A stretch of DNA of 64,000 nt from Chryseobacterium senegalense (GTDB lineage Bacteria; Bacteroidota; Bacteroidia; Flavobacteriales; Weeksellaceae): positions 186,001 through 250,000 of the forward strand of contig CYUH01000014.1 in the NCBI GenBank assembly GCA_001403755.1. Direction: 5' to 3'. Below are positions 36,631 to 45,193 of this stretch, piece after piece (the first letter of the stretch is position 1; each line of letters starts with the position of its first letter). Below the pieces are notes generated by a model that was given only the letters and a program-made list of their open reading frames with translations, ran no database searches and was not told the DNA's origin. The position numbers and the translations under genes are program-made.

Positions 36631-36979
36631 CTGTACTGTCTAGTTTTATCAATAATTTATGTGGATGATTTTCTAAAGAAAGCAGAGAGTCTTCCACCAT
36701 TTCTTTTCCCAGTTCCGATTCTAGTTTTACTTTTATTAATCGGCTTTGCGCGTAAGCATTTCGGGATTTGTATTCTTCGGTTTGTTCTTTCAGATCGTTC
36801 ACCTGCTCTATTTTTTTGCTGACTAGGTGATTACTGAAAATCATTATCATCATGAGGAAAAAAACCAACATAAAGTATTTGTAATGAATTTTCACTTCAT
36901 CACGATTCAGGAAGTTACCTTTTATAATATCTATAAAAGTGAGTTTCTTTTTGGGACGATATGTTTGCTTTTTTGCCAA
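36614..36979 (-). CDS. ftsL: FtsL-like division protein
   Basis: 121 aa. A basic cytoplasmic N-terminus (about 1-35), one membrane helix (about 36-54, F-M-L-V-F-F-L-M-M-I-M-I), then a coiled coil. That is the FtsL layout. Sequence similarity in this family is weak; the name rests on this topology and on its place between rsmH and ftsI. Confidence 0.82.
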   Translation of the reverse strand: MAKKQTYRPKKKLTFIDIIKGNFLNRDEVKIHYKYFMLVFFLMMIMIFSNHLVSKKIEQVNDLKEQTEEYKSRNAYAQSRLIKVKLESELGKEMVEDSLLSLENHPHKLLIKLDSTDGGSK

Positions 36980-36988
36980 AAGTTTTTG

Positions 36989-37882
36989 TTAATTTTTAAT
37001 TCCAACACGCATTTTTGCGCTTCTTGCTCTCGAGTTTTCTGCAATTTCGGCCTCGTCGGGAATAATTGCTTTGCTTTGTAAAAGATCAAAAGCTTTCGCA
37101 TAATTTCCGTAAATATCTCTTGTTGGTTCCCCTTCGAACATTCCGTTTTTCAGAAATCTTTTCACCAGTCGATCTTCCAATGAATGATAAGAAATCACTA
37201 CTAATCTTCCGTTTGGTTTTAAGATTTTATACGATTGTACCAACATTTCCTTTAAAACGTCCAGTTCTTGATTGACTTCGATTCTGATTGCCTGAAAAAC
37301 CTGCGCAAAAAATTTATTTTGTTTAAACTGAGGAATGTAACTGAATAATTTCTTCAGATCTTCCGTAGTTTCTATCGGTTTTAGTTTTCGATGATGAACA
37401 ATTTCTCTCGCCAATTTTCGGGATTCGCGTAGCTCCCCATAATAATAAAAAAGGTTCGCAAGTTGCTCTTCTTCATACTCGTTGATGATTTTCTTTGCAT
37501 CCAAATGTTGCATTACGTTCATTCTCATATCGAGAGGAGCGTTGCTTCTTGTAGAAAAACCGCGTTCAGCCGCATCAAATTGATGAGATGAAACACCCAA
37601 ATCTGCCAAAATTCCATCAACCTGCTGTATTCCATAAATCATTAATGAATTCTCCAAAAACCGAAAATTCTGATTGATTAGTGTGAATCTTTCATCATCA
37701 ATTGTATTTTTCAACGCATCTAAATCCTGATCGAAACTGAAAAGTTTTCCTTTATTCGAAAGTCTTTTCAGAATTTCTCTGGAATGGCCACCACCGCCGA
37801 AAGTTACGTCCACATAGATTCCGTCGGGATTTGTCACCAAATCATCTACACTTTTCGTCAGCAAAACCGGATTGTGATACAT
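36989..37882 (-). CDS. rsmH: 16S rRNA (cytosine(1402)-N4)-methyltransferase RsmH
   Basis: 297 aa SAM-dependent enzyme (formerly MraW). N-terminal H-N-P-V-L-L and the SAM motif T-F-G-G-G-G-H-S, then L-A-D-L-G-V-S-S-H-Q-F-D and the C-terminal S-Y-H-S-L-E-D-R-L-V-K. Second gene of the dcw cluster, 55 bases after mraZ. Confidence 0.95.
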   Translation of the reverse strand: MYHNPVLLTKSVDDLVTNPDGIYVDVTFGGGGHSREILKRLSNKGKLFSFDQDLDALKNTIDDERFTLINQNFRFLENSLMIYGIQQVDGILADLGVSSHQFDAAERGFSTRSNAPLDMRMNVMQHLDAKKIINEYEEEQLANLFYYYGELRESRKLAREIVHHRKLKPIETTEDLKKLFSYIPQFKQNKFFAQVFQAIRIEVNQELDVLKEMLVQSYKILKPNGRLVVISYHSLEDRLVKRFLKNGMFEGEPTRDIYGNYAKAFDLLQSKAIIPDEAEIAENSRARSAKMRVGIKN

Positions 37883-37937
37883 ATCTTTATTATTATTGAT
37901 GGTAAAATTTTGTTTAATGCCCTCTGTTTTTTCGGGA

Positions 37938-38408
37938 TTAGTTCTCGTCGTCTTCGAAATTGATATTGCCCATTACTTCTTCAGCGAGTAGTGCAAAATC
38001 TTCCGCAGAAGTAGCGATGGTTCTTTCATAGTCCTCTTTGTCCCAAATTTCGAAAAGCTCGCCTGCACTGGTGATTACAATATCTTTTTTTAAGTTTGCA
38101 TACAAAGTGAGATCTTTGGAAATCTGTAATCTGCCGGCATTATCAGGTTCTACTGTTTTCAAACCAGCCGTGAACTGTCGGATAAAATCTGAATTTCTCT
38201 TCTGAAAACGGTTTAATTTGTTGATCTTTTCCATCAGTTTTTCCCAACCATTCATCGGATAAACTTCTAGGCAAGATTGAAAAACAGAACGTTTAACCAC
38301 AAAGGAATCACCGCCAAATCCTTCCATCTGTTTCACCAGTGAGGATGGGAGTTTGATGCGACCTTTGTCGTCCATTTTGCATTCGTATGTGCCTATGAAA
38401 TTCTTCAT
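37938..38408 (-). CDS. mraZ: Transcriptional regulator MraZ
   Basis: 156 aa from the ATG at 38408. A longer frame reaches 38447 but it would include the -7 element and the operator repeats, and the usual MraZ start is close to F-I-G-T-Y-E-C-K-M-D-D-K-G-R-I-K-L-P. Two AbrB-like halves, each with D-x-x-G-R: D-K-G-R near residue 14 and D-N-A-G-R near residue 90. MraZ binds TGGGN repeats upstream of its own gene and controls the dcw cluster. First gene of the cluster. Confidence 0.93.
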   Translation of the reverse strand: MKNFIGTYECKMDDKGRIKLPSSLVKQMEGFGGDSFVVKRSVFQSCLEVYPMNGWEKLMEKINKLNRFQKRNSDFIRQFTAGLKTVEPDNAGRLQISKDLTLYANLKKDIVITSAGELFEIWDKEDYERTIATSAEDFALLAEEVMGNINFEDDEN

Positions 38409-38414
38409 TTGGGA

Positions 38415-38422
38415 CAAATTTA
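38415..38422 (-). promoter_or_regulatory. Putative -7 element of the mraZ promoter
   Basis: Reverse strand TAAATTTG, exact consensus, six bases from the ATG at 38408. Transcription from it would begin close to the start codon. Confidence 0.5.
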
Positions 38423-38441
38423 TAGAAAAATTTCTAAAACC

Positions 38442-38456
38442 TCCCACTTTTTCCCA
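38442..38456 (-). promoter_or_regulatory. MraZ operator (two TGGGA repeats)
   Basis: On the reverse strand TGGGA occurs twice, at 38456-38452 and 38446-38442, with a 5-base spacer, so one repeat per helical turn. Known MraZ sites are TGGGN repeats with 5-nt spacing. They lie about 20-34 bases upstream of the -7 element, over the expected -33 position, so binding would affect RNA polymerase. E. coli has three repeats; I see two here. Confidence 0.75.
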
Positions 38457-38623
38457 CTTTTTGACTTAATGTTAATAAGTTTTGATTTTGGCAAGTAAAT
38501 AATTGATAGAAAAGCAGTTATAAGGATCACAATATTTCTTTGGCAATCGTCAATTTGTATTACTAAAAATTCTAATTTTATCGAAAATTCACACGAAATA
38601 AATTAAAGTTGGTCTTTAATTTG

Positions 38624-38631
38624 TATTTTTG
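38624..38631 (+). promoter_or_regulatory. Putative -7 element for the hydrolase gene
   Basis: TATTTTTG, 22 bases before the ATG at 38653. The rest of the 245-base gap between mraZ and this gene (38409-38652) holds the mraZ promoter and no further gene that I can see. Confidence 0.4.
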
Positions 38632-38652
38632 CAAGGCTGATATAGCAATTTT

Positions 38653-39432
38653 ATGAGATTGATAACGAAAAAAGAAAAAAAATTCTCTTTCATTGAAGCT
38701 GGAGAAGGGCATCCGTTGATTTTATTGCACGGATTAATGGGCGGTTTGAGTAATTTCGATAAAACTGTTAACTTTTTTTCCGATAGAGGGTATAAGGTTT
38801 TCGTTCCGGTACTTCCTATCTACGATTTGCCAATTTTAAATACTAACTTAACAACCATTGCGAAATATGTTGCAAAATTTATTGAAGAGAAGGTAGATGA
38901 ACCTGCAACCATAGTTGGAAATTCCATGGGAGGGCATATCGGTTTAATTTTAACTTTAGCAAGACCTGAATTGGTTTCTAAATTAGTGCTGACAGGTAGC
39001 TCCGGACTTTATGAAAGAACTTTTGGTGATAGTTTCCCGCGAAAATCGGATAAAGAATACATTAGAAAGAAAACTGAAGATGTTTTTTACGACCCGAAAG
39101 TAGCTACAGATGAGTTGGTAGATGAGGTTTTTGGTGTAGTAAACGATCGAATGAAAGGCATAAAAACGGTAATGCTTGCTAGAAGCGCCATCAAACATAA
39201 TATGTTGAATGATTTGCCGAAAATCACAAAACCGGTTTGTTTGATTTGGGGAAAACAAGATAACGTGACGCCGCCAGAAGTAGCTGTAGATATGAATAAA
39301 TTCCTACCCAACTCCGAACTTTACTGGATTGATCAGTGTGGACATGCCGCGATGATGGAAAAACCGGATGAGTTTAATGAAATTCTCTATAGTTGGCTAA
39401 AGAAAACAGAAAATAATGGAATGGAAGGTTAA
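38653..39432 (+). CDS. Alpha/beta hydrolase
   Basis: 259 aa single-domain alpha/beta hydrolase without signal peptide. Oxyanion strand L-L-H-G-L-M-G-G (about 26-33), nucleophile serine in G-N-S-M-G-G-H (about residue 93), acid in W-G-K-Q-D-N-V-T-P, histidine in C-G-H-A-A-M-M-E-K-P. Substrate unknown. It is upstream of engB, separated by a terminator-like hairpin. Confidence 0.85.
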   Translation: MRLITKKEKKFSFIEAGEGHPLILLHGLMGGLSNFDKTVNFFSDRGYKVFVPVLPIYDLPILNTNLTTIAKYVAKFIEEKVDEPATIVGNSMGGHIGLILTLARPELVSKLVLTGSSGLYERTFGDSFPRKSDKEYIRKKTEDVFYDPKVATDELVDEVFGVVNDRMKGIKTVMLARSAIKHNMLNDLPKITKPVCLIWGKQDNVTPPEVAVDMNKFLPNSELYWIDQCGHAAMMEKPDEFNEILYSWLKKTENNGMEG

Positions 39433-39440
39433 ACTTCCAT
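39421..39440 (+). terminator. Terminator overlapping the hydrolase stop
   Basis: 7-bp stem ATGGAAG / CTTCCAT with the TAA stop in the loop, followed by six Ts. Confidence 0.65.
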
Positions 39441-39474
39441 TTTTTATTTAATTAAATTTGAAAAAAAATCAGAA

Positions 39475-40095
39475 ATGGTCATCAAAACAGCGGAATTTGT
39501 AAAAAGTAGCGGAAAATGGCAAGATTGCCCAGAACCGAACTTACCAGAATATGCCTTCATCGGAAGATCCAACGTGGGAAAATCTTCTTTGATTAATGCC
39601 ATGCTTAATCATAAAGATCTGGCGAAAACATCGCAAACACCTGGGAAAACCCAGCTTATCAATCATTTCATCATCAATGATGGTTGGTATCTTACGGATT
39701 TACCTGGTTATGGTTACGCAAGGGTTTCGAAAAGCATGCGTCGCGATTTCGAGAAAATTATTACCAATTATATACTGAACCGAAAAAACCTCGTCAACCT
39801 CTTTGTGTTGGTGGATGTTCGTCATACTCCTCAGAAAATAGATATCGAGTTTATCGAATGGTGTGGAGAAAACGGGGTTCCTTTTTCAATCGTTTTCACA
39901 AAATCTGACAAATTGAAACCCAATACTATTATTACAAATGTTGAAAATTATAAAACCGAACTTTTGAAAACTTGGGAAGACCTTCCCGAAATTTATGTGA
40001 CTTCGGCGGAAAAAAAGTTGGGAGGTGACGAAATTTTAAAATTCATTTCGACAACGAATCAGTTTTTGATTGAAAATAAAGTAAATTTTCAATGA
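39475..40095 (+). CDS. engB: Ribosome biogenesis GTPase EngB (YihA/YsxC)
   Basis: 206 aa P-loop GTPase for large ribosomal subunit assembly. G1 [10 protein letters not shown]2 region T-P-G-K-T-Q, G3 D-L-P-G-Y-G, G4 T-K-S-D-K, and T-S-A at the G5 position. The stop overlaps the next gene start (ATGA), implying coupled translation. Confidence 0.95.
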   Translation: MVIKTAEFVKSSGKWQDCPEPNLPEYAFIGRSNVGKSSLINAMLNHKDLAKTSQTPGKTQLINHFIINDGWYLTDLPGYGYARVSKSMRRDFEKIITNYILNRKNLVNLFVLVDVRHTPQKIDIEFIEWCGENGVPFSIVFTKSDKLKPNTIITNVENYKTELLKTWEDLPEIYVTSAEKKLGGDEILKFISTTNQFLIENKVNFQ

Positions 40096-40544
40096 ACAGT
40101 GCAGTAATTTGGAAAATTAAACCTTTCGCATCACTTTCTTCCAAAGAACTTTACGAAATTCTAAAAATTCGTCAGGAAGTTTTCATCGTGGAACAAACCT
40201 GTTATTACGTTGATGCAGATGGTTATGATCAGCAAGCTGTACATATTTGGGCGGAACGTGCAGGGAAAATTCTGGCTTACTCTCGGGTTTTTGAACCAGG
40301 AATAAAATATGCCGAGGCCTCCATTGGAAGAGTATTAACTAGCCCTAATTACCGTAAAATTAATTTGGGAAAAATTCTATTACGTTTTTCGATCGATACA
40401 ATTGAAGCCAGATTTCGTACACGATCAATAAGAATTTCTGCTCAAGATTATTTGCTGAGTTTTTATTCGGAATTCGGTTTTGAGGATACAGGGAAAAAAT
40501 ATTTGGAAGACGATATTCCACATACGGAAATGCTGAAAAACTGA
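40092..40544 (+). CDS. ElaA-like GNAT acetyltransferase
   Basis: 150 aa. The opening W-K-I-K-P-F[23 protein letters not shown] pattern and Y-x-D-x-D-G-Y-D-Q are typical of ElaA. The acetyl-CoA segment around [11 protein letters not shown] is present. Acceptor unknown. Overlaps engB by four bases and is followed by a strong terminator. Confidence 0.88.
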   Translation: MNSAVIWKIKPFASLSSKELYEILKIRQEVFIVEQTCYYVDADGYDQQAVHIWAERAGKILAYSRVFEPGIKYAEASIGRVLTSPNYRKINLGKILLRFSIDTIEARFRTRSIRISAQDYLLSFYSEFGFEDTGKKYLEDDIPHTEMLKN

Positions 40545-40578
40545 TAATTTCAAATGATTAAATTTATATTCTTGTAAG

Positions 40579-40603
40579 AACTTTGTCCAGGTGAGACGAA
40601 GTT
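40579..40603 (+). terminator. Terminator of the engB-elaA transcript
   Basis: 9-bp stem (AACTTTGTC with GACGAAGTT, one G-T pair), then nine Ts. Confidence 0.8.
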
Positions 40604-40738
40604 TTTTTTTCTAAAATGCCTAAACGGGAATCCTAATTCAATACTGAATTTGAATAAGTATTAAAATTTTCATAAAAATTATTGTGTATTATTTTTAAAT
40701 TCTATAATTTTACAAAAAATCATTAAACTTTAAATATT

Positions 40739-42100
40739 ATGAAAAAACTTTTACTTACTAGCTTTGCGTTGGTTTCTATGATGTCTCAAGCTCAATCTTG
40801 GGTGCCACAAGCCACGAAAAACCCTGTTAATACAGGAATCGACGAGATAAAAATTGTAGACGCAAATGTTGTCTGGACTTTTGCATACGGGCCAAGCTCT
40901 ACTGATTACCCTAAAATTATTTCAAAAACTACAAATGGGGGAGCCACTTGGGTTTCGAGCACAATTACAAATATAGGCTCAAATGCACTAATCTCTGATA
41001 TTGCAGCGGTTGATGCGAATACAGCGTGGGTCATAACCGCATCAACGGGAGCTGCTGGTACAAATCCCAATAGAATTTGGAAGACGACAAACGGTGGTAC
41101 ATCTTGGACTCAACAAACTTCAGGTTTTAACAATGCTTCGTTTGGAAATCAAATTTATTTCTGGGATGCCAACAATGGTTGGGCTTGTGGCGACCCGGTA
41201 GCAGATGGAAAATTCGAGATGTATAAAACAAGCAACGGAGGAACAACTTGGACTGCTGTTGCAGGAAGACCAGATGCTCAAGGAGAGTATAGTTATGTAG
41301 GCCTAAAAGAAGTTGTTGGAGATCATATTTGGTTTGGAACCGACAGGGGAAAAATTCTACACTCTGCAGACCGCGGTGAGTCTTGGGAGTCTAATCCATC
41401 TCCTGTTATTGATTTTGGAGGTGTTACTACTTCAGGTTCTTCAGGTTCTATGACTTTCAAAGATGCTAACAATGGATTGTTAATTGCAGTTGATGGTGCT
41501 GGTAATGTTAATACTACCACTGCGACATTATATAAAACCTCAGATGGTGGAGCTAACTGGGAGCCAGTAGAAACTACTGGACCGTGGTATTTCGGTGACA
41601 TTACTTATGTTCCTGGTACTGAAAATACTTATGTTTCTACAGGAGACAACGGCGGTACAACGGCAAATCCGAGACCCCAGTGGCTAGGCTCATCATATTC
41701 CACGGATGGAGGACTTACCTGGATTGAAATTGATAATGGTAACCAAAGAGGAAAAGTTGAATTCCTGAATCCTACAACAGGTTGGGCAGGTCAATTCAGT
41801 GATGGCCCTTCTGGTACTAAAGGAATTCTTAAATTTAGTGGTGATTTATCTTTAGGAGTTTCTGATAATGCAGTGAAAAATAATCTAAAAGTTTATCCTA
41901 ACCCAGCGGTTGATGTTGTGAAAATTTCTGCTAATAAAAAAGTTGAAAACATCACAGTATTCGATATGACTGGTAAGAAAGTGAAGTCTTTCAACGCTGC
42001 TAACGAAATTAATGTTTCTTCTTTAGCTAAAGGTACTTATATCCTTCAAGTTTATTACGGAGGTGGCGCAGTTGAAAATACTAAGCTAATCAAGAAATAA
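40739..42100 (+). CDS. T9SS-exported beta-propeller protein
   Basis: 453 aa with signal peptide (MKKLLLTSFALVSMMSQAQ). The body holds repeated motifs like T-T-N-G-G-A-T-W, T-T-N-G-G-T-S-W, T-S-N-G-G-T-T-W and T-S-D-G-G-A-N-W at about 60-80 residue spacing, the BNR/Ycf48-like blades of a beta-propeller. The last 75 residues (from V-Y-P-N-P-A-V-D) are a type A T9SS sorting domain ending K-L-I-K-K, cut off during export. So it is secreted or anchored at the cell surface. Ligand unknown. A clean terminator follows. Confidence 0.88.
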   Translation: MKKLLLTSFALVSMMSQAQSWVPQATKNPVNTGIDEIKIVDANVVWTFAYGPSSTDYPKIISKTTNGGATWVSSTITNIGSNALISDIAAVDANTAWVITASTGAAGTNPNRIWKTTNGGTSWTQQTSGFNNASFGNQIYFWDANNGWACGDPVADGKFEMYKTSNGGTTWTAVAGRPDAQGEYSYVGLKEVVGDHIWFGTDRGKILHSADRGESWESNPSPVIDFGGVTTSGSSGSMTFKDANNGLLIAVDGAGNVNTTTATLYKTSDGGANWEPVETTGPWYFGDITYVPGTENTYVSTGDNGGTTANPRPQWLGSSYSTDGGLTWIEIDNGNQRGKVEFLNPTTGWAGQFSDGPSGTKGILKFSGDLSLGVSDNAVKNNLKVYPNPAVDVVKISANKKVENITVFDMTGKKVKSFNAANEINVSSLAKGTYILQVYYGGGAVENTKLIKK

Positions 42101-42120
42101 TTTCTTATAAACACTTTTTT

Positions 42121-42147
42121 AATGGATGAGATTTTTTCTCATCCATT
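42121..42147 (+). terminator. Terminator of the T9SS cargo gene
   Basis: Perfect 10-bp stem (AATGGATGAG with CTCATCCATT), 7-nt loop and a run of T. Confidence 0.88.
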
Positions 42148-42211
42148 TTTTTTATGCTAAATCCTTATATCAAATGAATTTCTTAAATTAGCCCGATAAA
42201 ATAATTTATAA

Positions 42212-44350
42212 ATGAAAAGAATATTTTTACTGCTCACTTTCATGATGAGCTTTTTACAATTGAAAGCCGATGAAGGAATGTGGCTTTTAACGATGATTAA
42301 AAGACTCAAAGGAGTTGATATGAAAAAACAAGGATTGAAACTTACTCCTGAAGAAATCTATTCTGTCAACAACTCCAGTTTGAAAGATGCAATTGTGCAG
42401 TTTGGAGGCGGTTGTACAGGAGAAATGGTTTCTAAAGAAGGTTTACTTTTTACCAACCACCACTGCGGATATGGAAATATCGCCGCATTATCAACCCCAG
42501 AAAAAGATCATTTGACCAATGGTTTCTGGGCAATGAAGAGAAGCGAAGAGCTTCCTGCAAAAGGACTTTCCGTGAGATTCTTAGTAAGAATGGATGATGC
42601 TACAAAACGCATCAATTCCAAATTGAATAACAATATGTCTGCTGATGAAAGAAAAGCAGTAATTGATGCTGAATACAAAGCGATCCAAAACGAAAACTCC
42701 GAAAACGGAAAATACACCGTTGTAGTAAGAGATTTCTTTAATGGGAATGAATTTTACTATTTCGTTTACCAAGATTTCAAGGATGTTCGTTTGGTAGGAA
42801 CTCCACCTAATTCTCTAGGAAAATTTGGGGGCGATACCGATAACTGGGAATGGCCAAGACACACCGCAGATTTCTCTGTTTTCAGAGTTTACGCGGATGC
42901 TAATGGTAATCCTGCAGAATATTCGCCTAGCAATGTTCCCATGAAACCAAAACACTCACTTCCGATTTCTTTGAAAGGATACAAACCTGGTGACTTCACC
43001 ATGATTGTAGGATTCCCAGGAAGAACCAATAGATATTTGACTTCTTACGGAATCGAGCAGATGGTGAACAAAGATTATCCGGCTTGGGTAGAAGCTTCTA
43101 AACTGGCAATGGATGTTATGAAAAAATATATGGACAAAGACCAAGCAACCAAATTGGATTATGCGTCCCAATATGCATCTGTAGCAAACTATTGGAAAAA
43201 CAGACAAGGAACCATCGATGCGGTAATTAAAAACGGAACTATTTCCGATAAAAAAGCATTGGAAGATAAATTCATGACTTGGGCTGTTTTGCCGGAAAAT
43301 GAAGTAACGTACAGCGGAATTTTAGCTAATATTCAGGCGAATTATGCGCAATTTTCCAACAGAAATGTAGAAAGAAATTATGCATCTCTTCTTCAAAGAA
43401 ATGCTAAATATATCGGAGTTGCTTATCAATTGGGCTCTCTTTTGAAATCTTATGCGGACCAGGATGCCAACGGAAAAGCCGCAATGAAAAGTAAAGTTAC
43501 TGATGCTATTGAAAAATTGTACGATGGTTTCAATCCTAATTTAGAAGGGGAAATGCTGAACTCAATGGTTAATCTTTATCAGCAAAGAGTTGCTAAAGCC
43601 GATGCTTCACCAACATTAATGGCAGCAGATGCTAAGAACCTTTCTAATTTGGCATTCGCTTCAATTTTTGCAAATAAGGAATCTGCAATGAATTTTGTAA
43701 ATAATCCTGACCGCTTAAAAATTGATGCAGATCCAATGTTGAAATTGGCAAACGGATTGATTAACGACCAAAAACTATCCAGTGAAAAATATGCTAAGGT
43801 AGATGAAGCTTTTGCTAAAAACAGCAGAATTTTCTTAGATGGTTTAAGAAAATCAATGCCTGAAAAAGATTTCTATCCTGATGCAAACTCTACCATGAGA
43901 TTAACCAGTGGTAAAGTAAGTACACTCCCTGTAAGAACCGATAGAAATTACCACGGAATTTCCGAGAAAAATAATTACTATACCGATGTAAATGGAATGG
44001 TTGCCAAATACAAAAAAGGTGACGAAGAATTCGATTTACCACAGGATTTTATCGATTTGGTTAAGAAAAAAGATTTCGGAATGTATACGGATAAAAAAGG
44101 ATTTATGCCTGCAAACTTCCTTTCAGACAATGATATTACCGGAGGAAACTCAGGTTCACCAATTCTCGACGGAAGAGGTAATTTACTTGGTTTAGCGTTC
44201 GATGGAAACAGCGAAGCGTTGAGCGGTGATATTATCTTCGATCAAAAATGGCAAAAAACCATCAACGTTGATGTAAGAATGGTACTTTGGATTATCGAAA
44301 AATATGGTAAAGCAGGTCACCTTATCAGTGAAATGACTTTAGTGAAATAA
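42212..44350 (+). CDS. S46-family dipeptidyl-peptidase (DPP7 type)
   Basis: 712 aa with signal peptide (to about residue 19). Chymotrypsin-fold serine peptidase that frees dipeptides from the N-terminus in the periplasm. Catalytic histidine in T-N-H-H84-C-G-Y-G, aspartate within F-G-G-D-T-D-N-W-E-W, serine S647 in G-G-N-S-G-S-P. The residue 18 after the catalytic serine is glycine (G665). In the characterised Porphyromonas enzymes this position is Gly in DPP7 (hydrophobic P1) and Arg in DPP11 (acidic P1), so I predict DPP7-like specificity. Only in Bacteroidota and a few other groups. Confidence 0.92.
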   Translation: MKRIFLLLTFMMSFLQLKADEGMWLLTMIKRLKGVDMKKQGLKLTPEEIYSVNNSSLKDAIVQFGGGCTGEMVSKEGLLFTNHHCGYGNIAALSTPEKDHLTNGFWAMKRSEELPAKGLSVRFLVRMDDATKRINSKLNNNMSADERKAVIDAEYKAIQNENSENGKYTVVVRDFFNGNEFYYFVYQDFKDVRLVGTPPNSLGKFGGDTDNWEWPRHTADFSVFRVYADANGNPAEYSPSNVPMKPKHSLPISLKGYKPGDFTMIVGFPGRTNRYLTSYGIEQMVNKDYPAWVEASKLAMDVMKKYMDKDQATKLDYASQYASVANYWKNRQGTIDAVIKNGTISDKKALEDKFMTWAVLPENEVTYSGILANIQANYAQFSNRNVERNYASLLQRNAKYIGVAYQLGSLLKSYADQDANGKAAMKSKVTDAIEKLYDGFNPNLEGEMLNSMVNLYQQRVAKADASPTLMAADAKNLSNLAFASIFANKESAMNFVNNPDRLKIDADPMLKLANGLINDQKLSSEKYAKVDEAFAKNSRIFLDGLRKSMPEKDFYPDANSTMRLTSGKVSTLPVRTDRNYHGISEKNNYYTDVNGMVAKYKKGDEEFDLPQDFIDLVKKKDFGMYTDKKGFMPANFLSDNDITGGNSGSPILDGRGNLLGLAFDGNSEALSGDIIFDQKWQKTINVDVRMVLWIIEKYGKAGHLISEMTLVK

Positions 44351-44370
44351 TAATTTCAGGAATATTAAAA

Positions 44371-44400
44371 GGCCCGTTGAAAATTTCAGCGGGCTTTTTT
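44371..44400 (+). terminator. Terminator of the S46 peptidase gene
   Basis: Stem of GGCCCGTTGA with the matching TTCAGCGGGCT (two G-T pairs), then a T run. Confidence 0.8.
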
Positions 44401-44421
44401 TATATCTTAAAGTTAAAAAAA

Positions 44422-44438
44422 TGGAGAAAGATTCTCCA
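44422..44438 (-). terminator. Terminator of msrA
   Basis: On the reverse strand 7-bp stem TGGAGAA / TTCTCCA, 3-nt loop and seven Ts, directly after the msrA stop. Confidence 0.8.
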
Positions 44439-44444
44439 CTTATT

Positions 44445-45095
44445 TTATTCGGTTCCAGCTTCCAACATTCCCAATTCTCCATAATGCTTTTTGAATTTGG
44501 CAATTTTTGGTCCTACTACTGCGCTACAATAAGGTTGAGTAGGGTTCGCATTATAATATCCCTGATGGTACTGCTCTGCTGGCCAAAACTTTTCAAATGG
44601 AGCAAACTCCGTTACATACTTTCCTTGCCATCTTCCGGAAGCTTCAGAAGCTTTTAACGCAGCTTCTGCTTTCAGTTTTTCAGCATCGTCTTTATAGAAA
44701 ATTACTGATCGGTATTGGGTTCCGATATCATTTCCCTGTCTGTTGAGCTGAGTAGGATCGTGGAGGAAAAAGAAAACATCCATCAGCTGTTCGTAAGAAA
44801 TAATTTTTGGGTCGTAAGCAATTTGCACCACTTCAGCATGCCCGGTTTCGCCAGTGCAAACCTCTTCATACGTTGGGTTCGCTTTATGTCCTCCGGAATA
44901 TCCTGAAATTGCGGCATCTACCCCTTTTAGCATATTGAAGCAGCTTTCTACGCACCAAAAACAGCCGCCACCGAAGGTAATGTATTCTAAATTCTGTCTA
45001 TCCATTTTTTGATTATTTGTTAAAGGTTTCTTTGTCTCCTGTCCGTTGCAGGAGATCAACATTAGACCCATCAAAAATACTAAAATCTTATTCAT
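44445..45095 (-). CDS. msrA: Peptide methionine sulfoxide reductase MsrA, lipoprotein
   Basis: 216 aa. Catalytic cysteine C45 in G-G-G-C-F-W-C-V-E; other family motifs are G-Y-S-G-G, Y-x-x-V-C-T-G-E-T-G-H-A-E and Y-H-Q-G-Y. Reduces methionine-S-sulfoxide in proteins. The N-terminus is a lipoprotein signal (L-M-L-I-S-C16), so this copy acts in the cell envelope rather than in the cytoplasm. Confidence 0.93.
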   Translation of the reverse strand: MNKILVFLMGLMLISCNGQETKKPLTNNQKMDRQNLEYITFGGGCFWCVESCFNMLKGVDAAISGYSGGHKANPTYEEVCTGETGHAEVVQIAYDPKIISYEQLMDVFFFLHDPTQLNRQGNDIGTQYRSVIFYKDDAEKLKAEAALKASEASGRWQGKYVTEFAPFEKFWPAEQYHQGYYNANPTQPYCSAVVGPKIAKFKKHYGELGMLEAGTE

Positions 45096-45193
45096 TTTTT
45101 AATAACGGATTTCTATCGTAAAAATTTTAAATCGTGATGATGTTTAATGATGAATTGCTGTTAAACGCAAATTGAAGTCAATAGGCTCAAATT

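Noticed and set aside
38409-38447. MraZ start at 38447
   Set aside because: It would put the operator repeats and the -7 element inside the coding sequence and add 13 residues that do not fit the family start.
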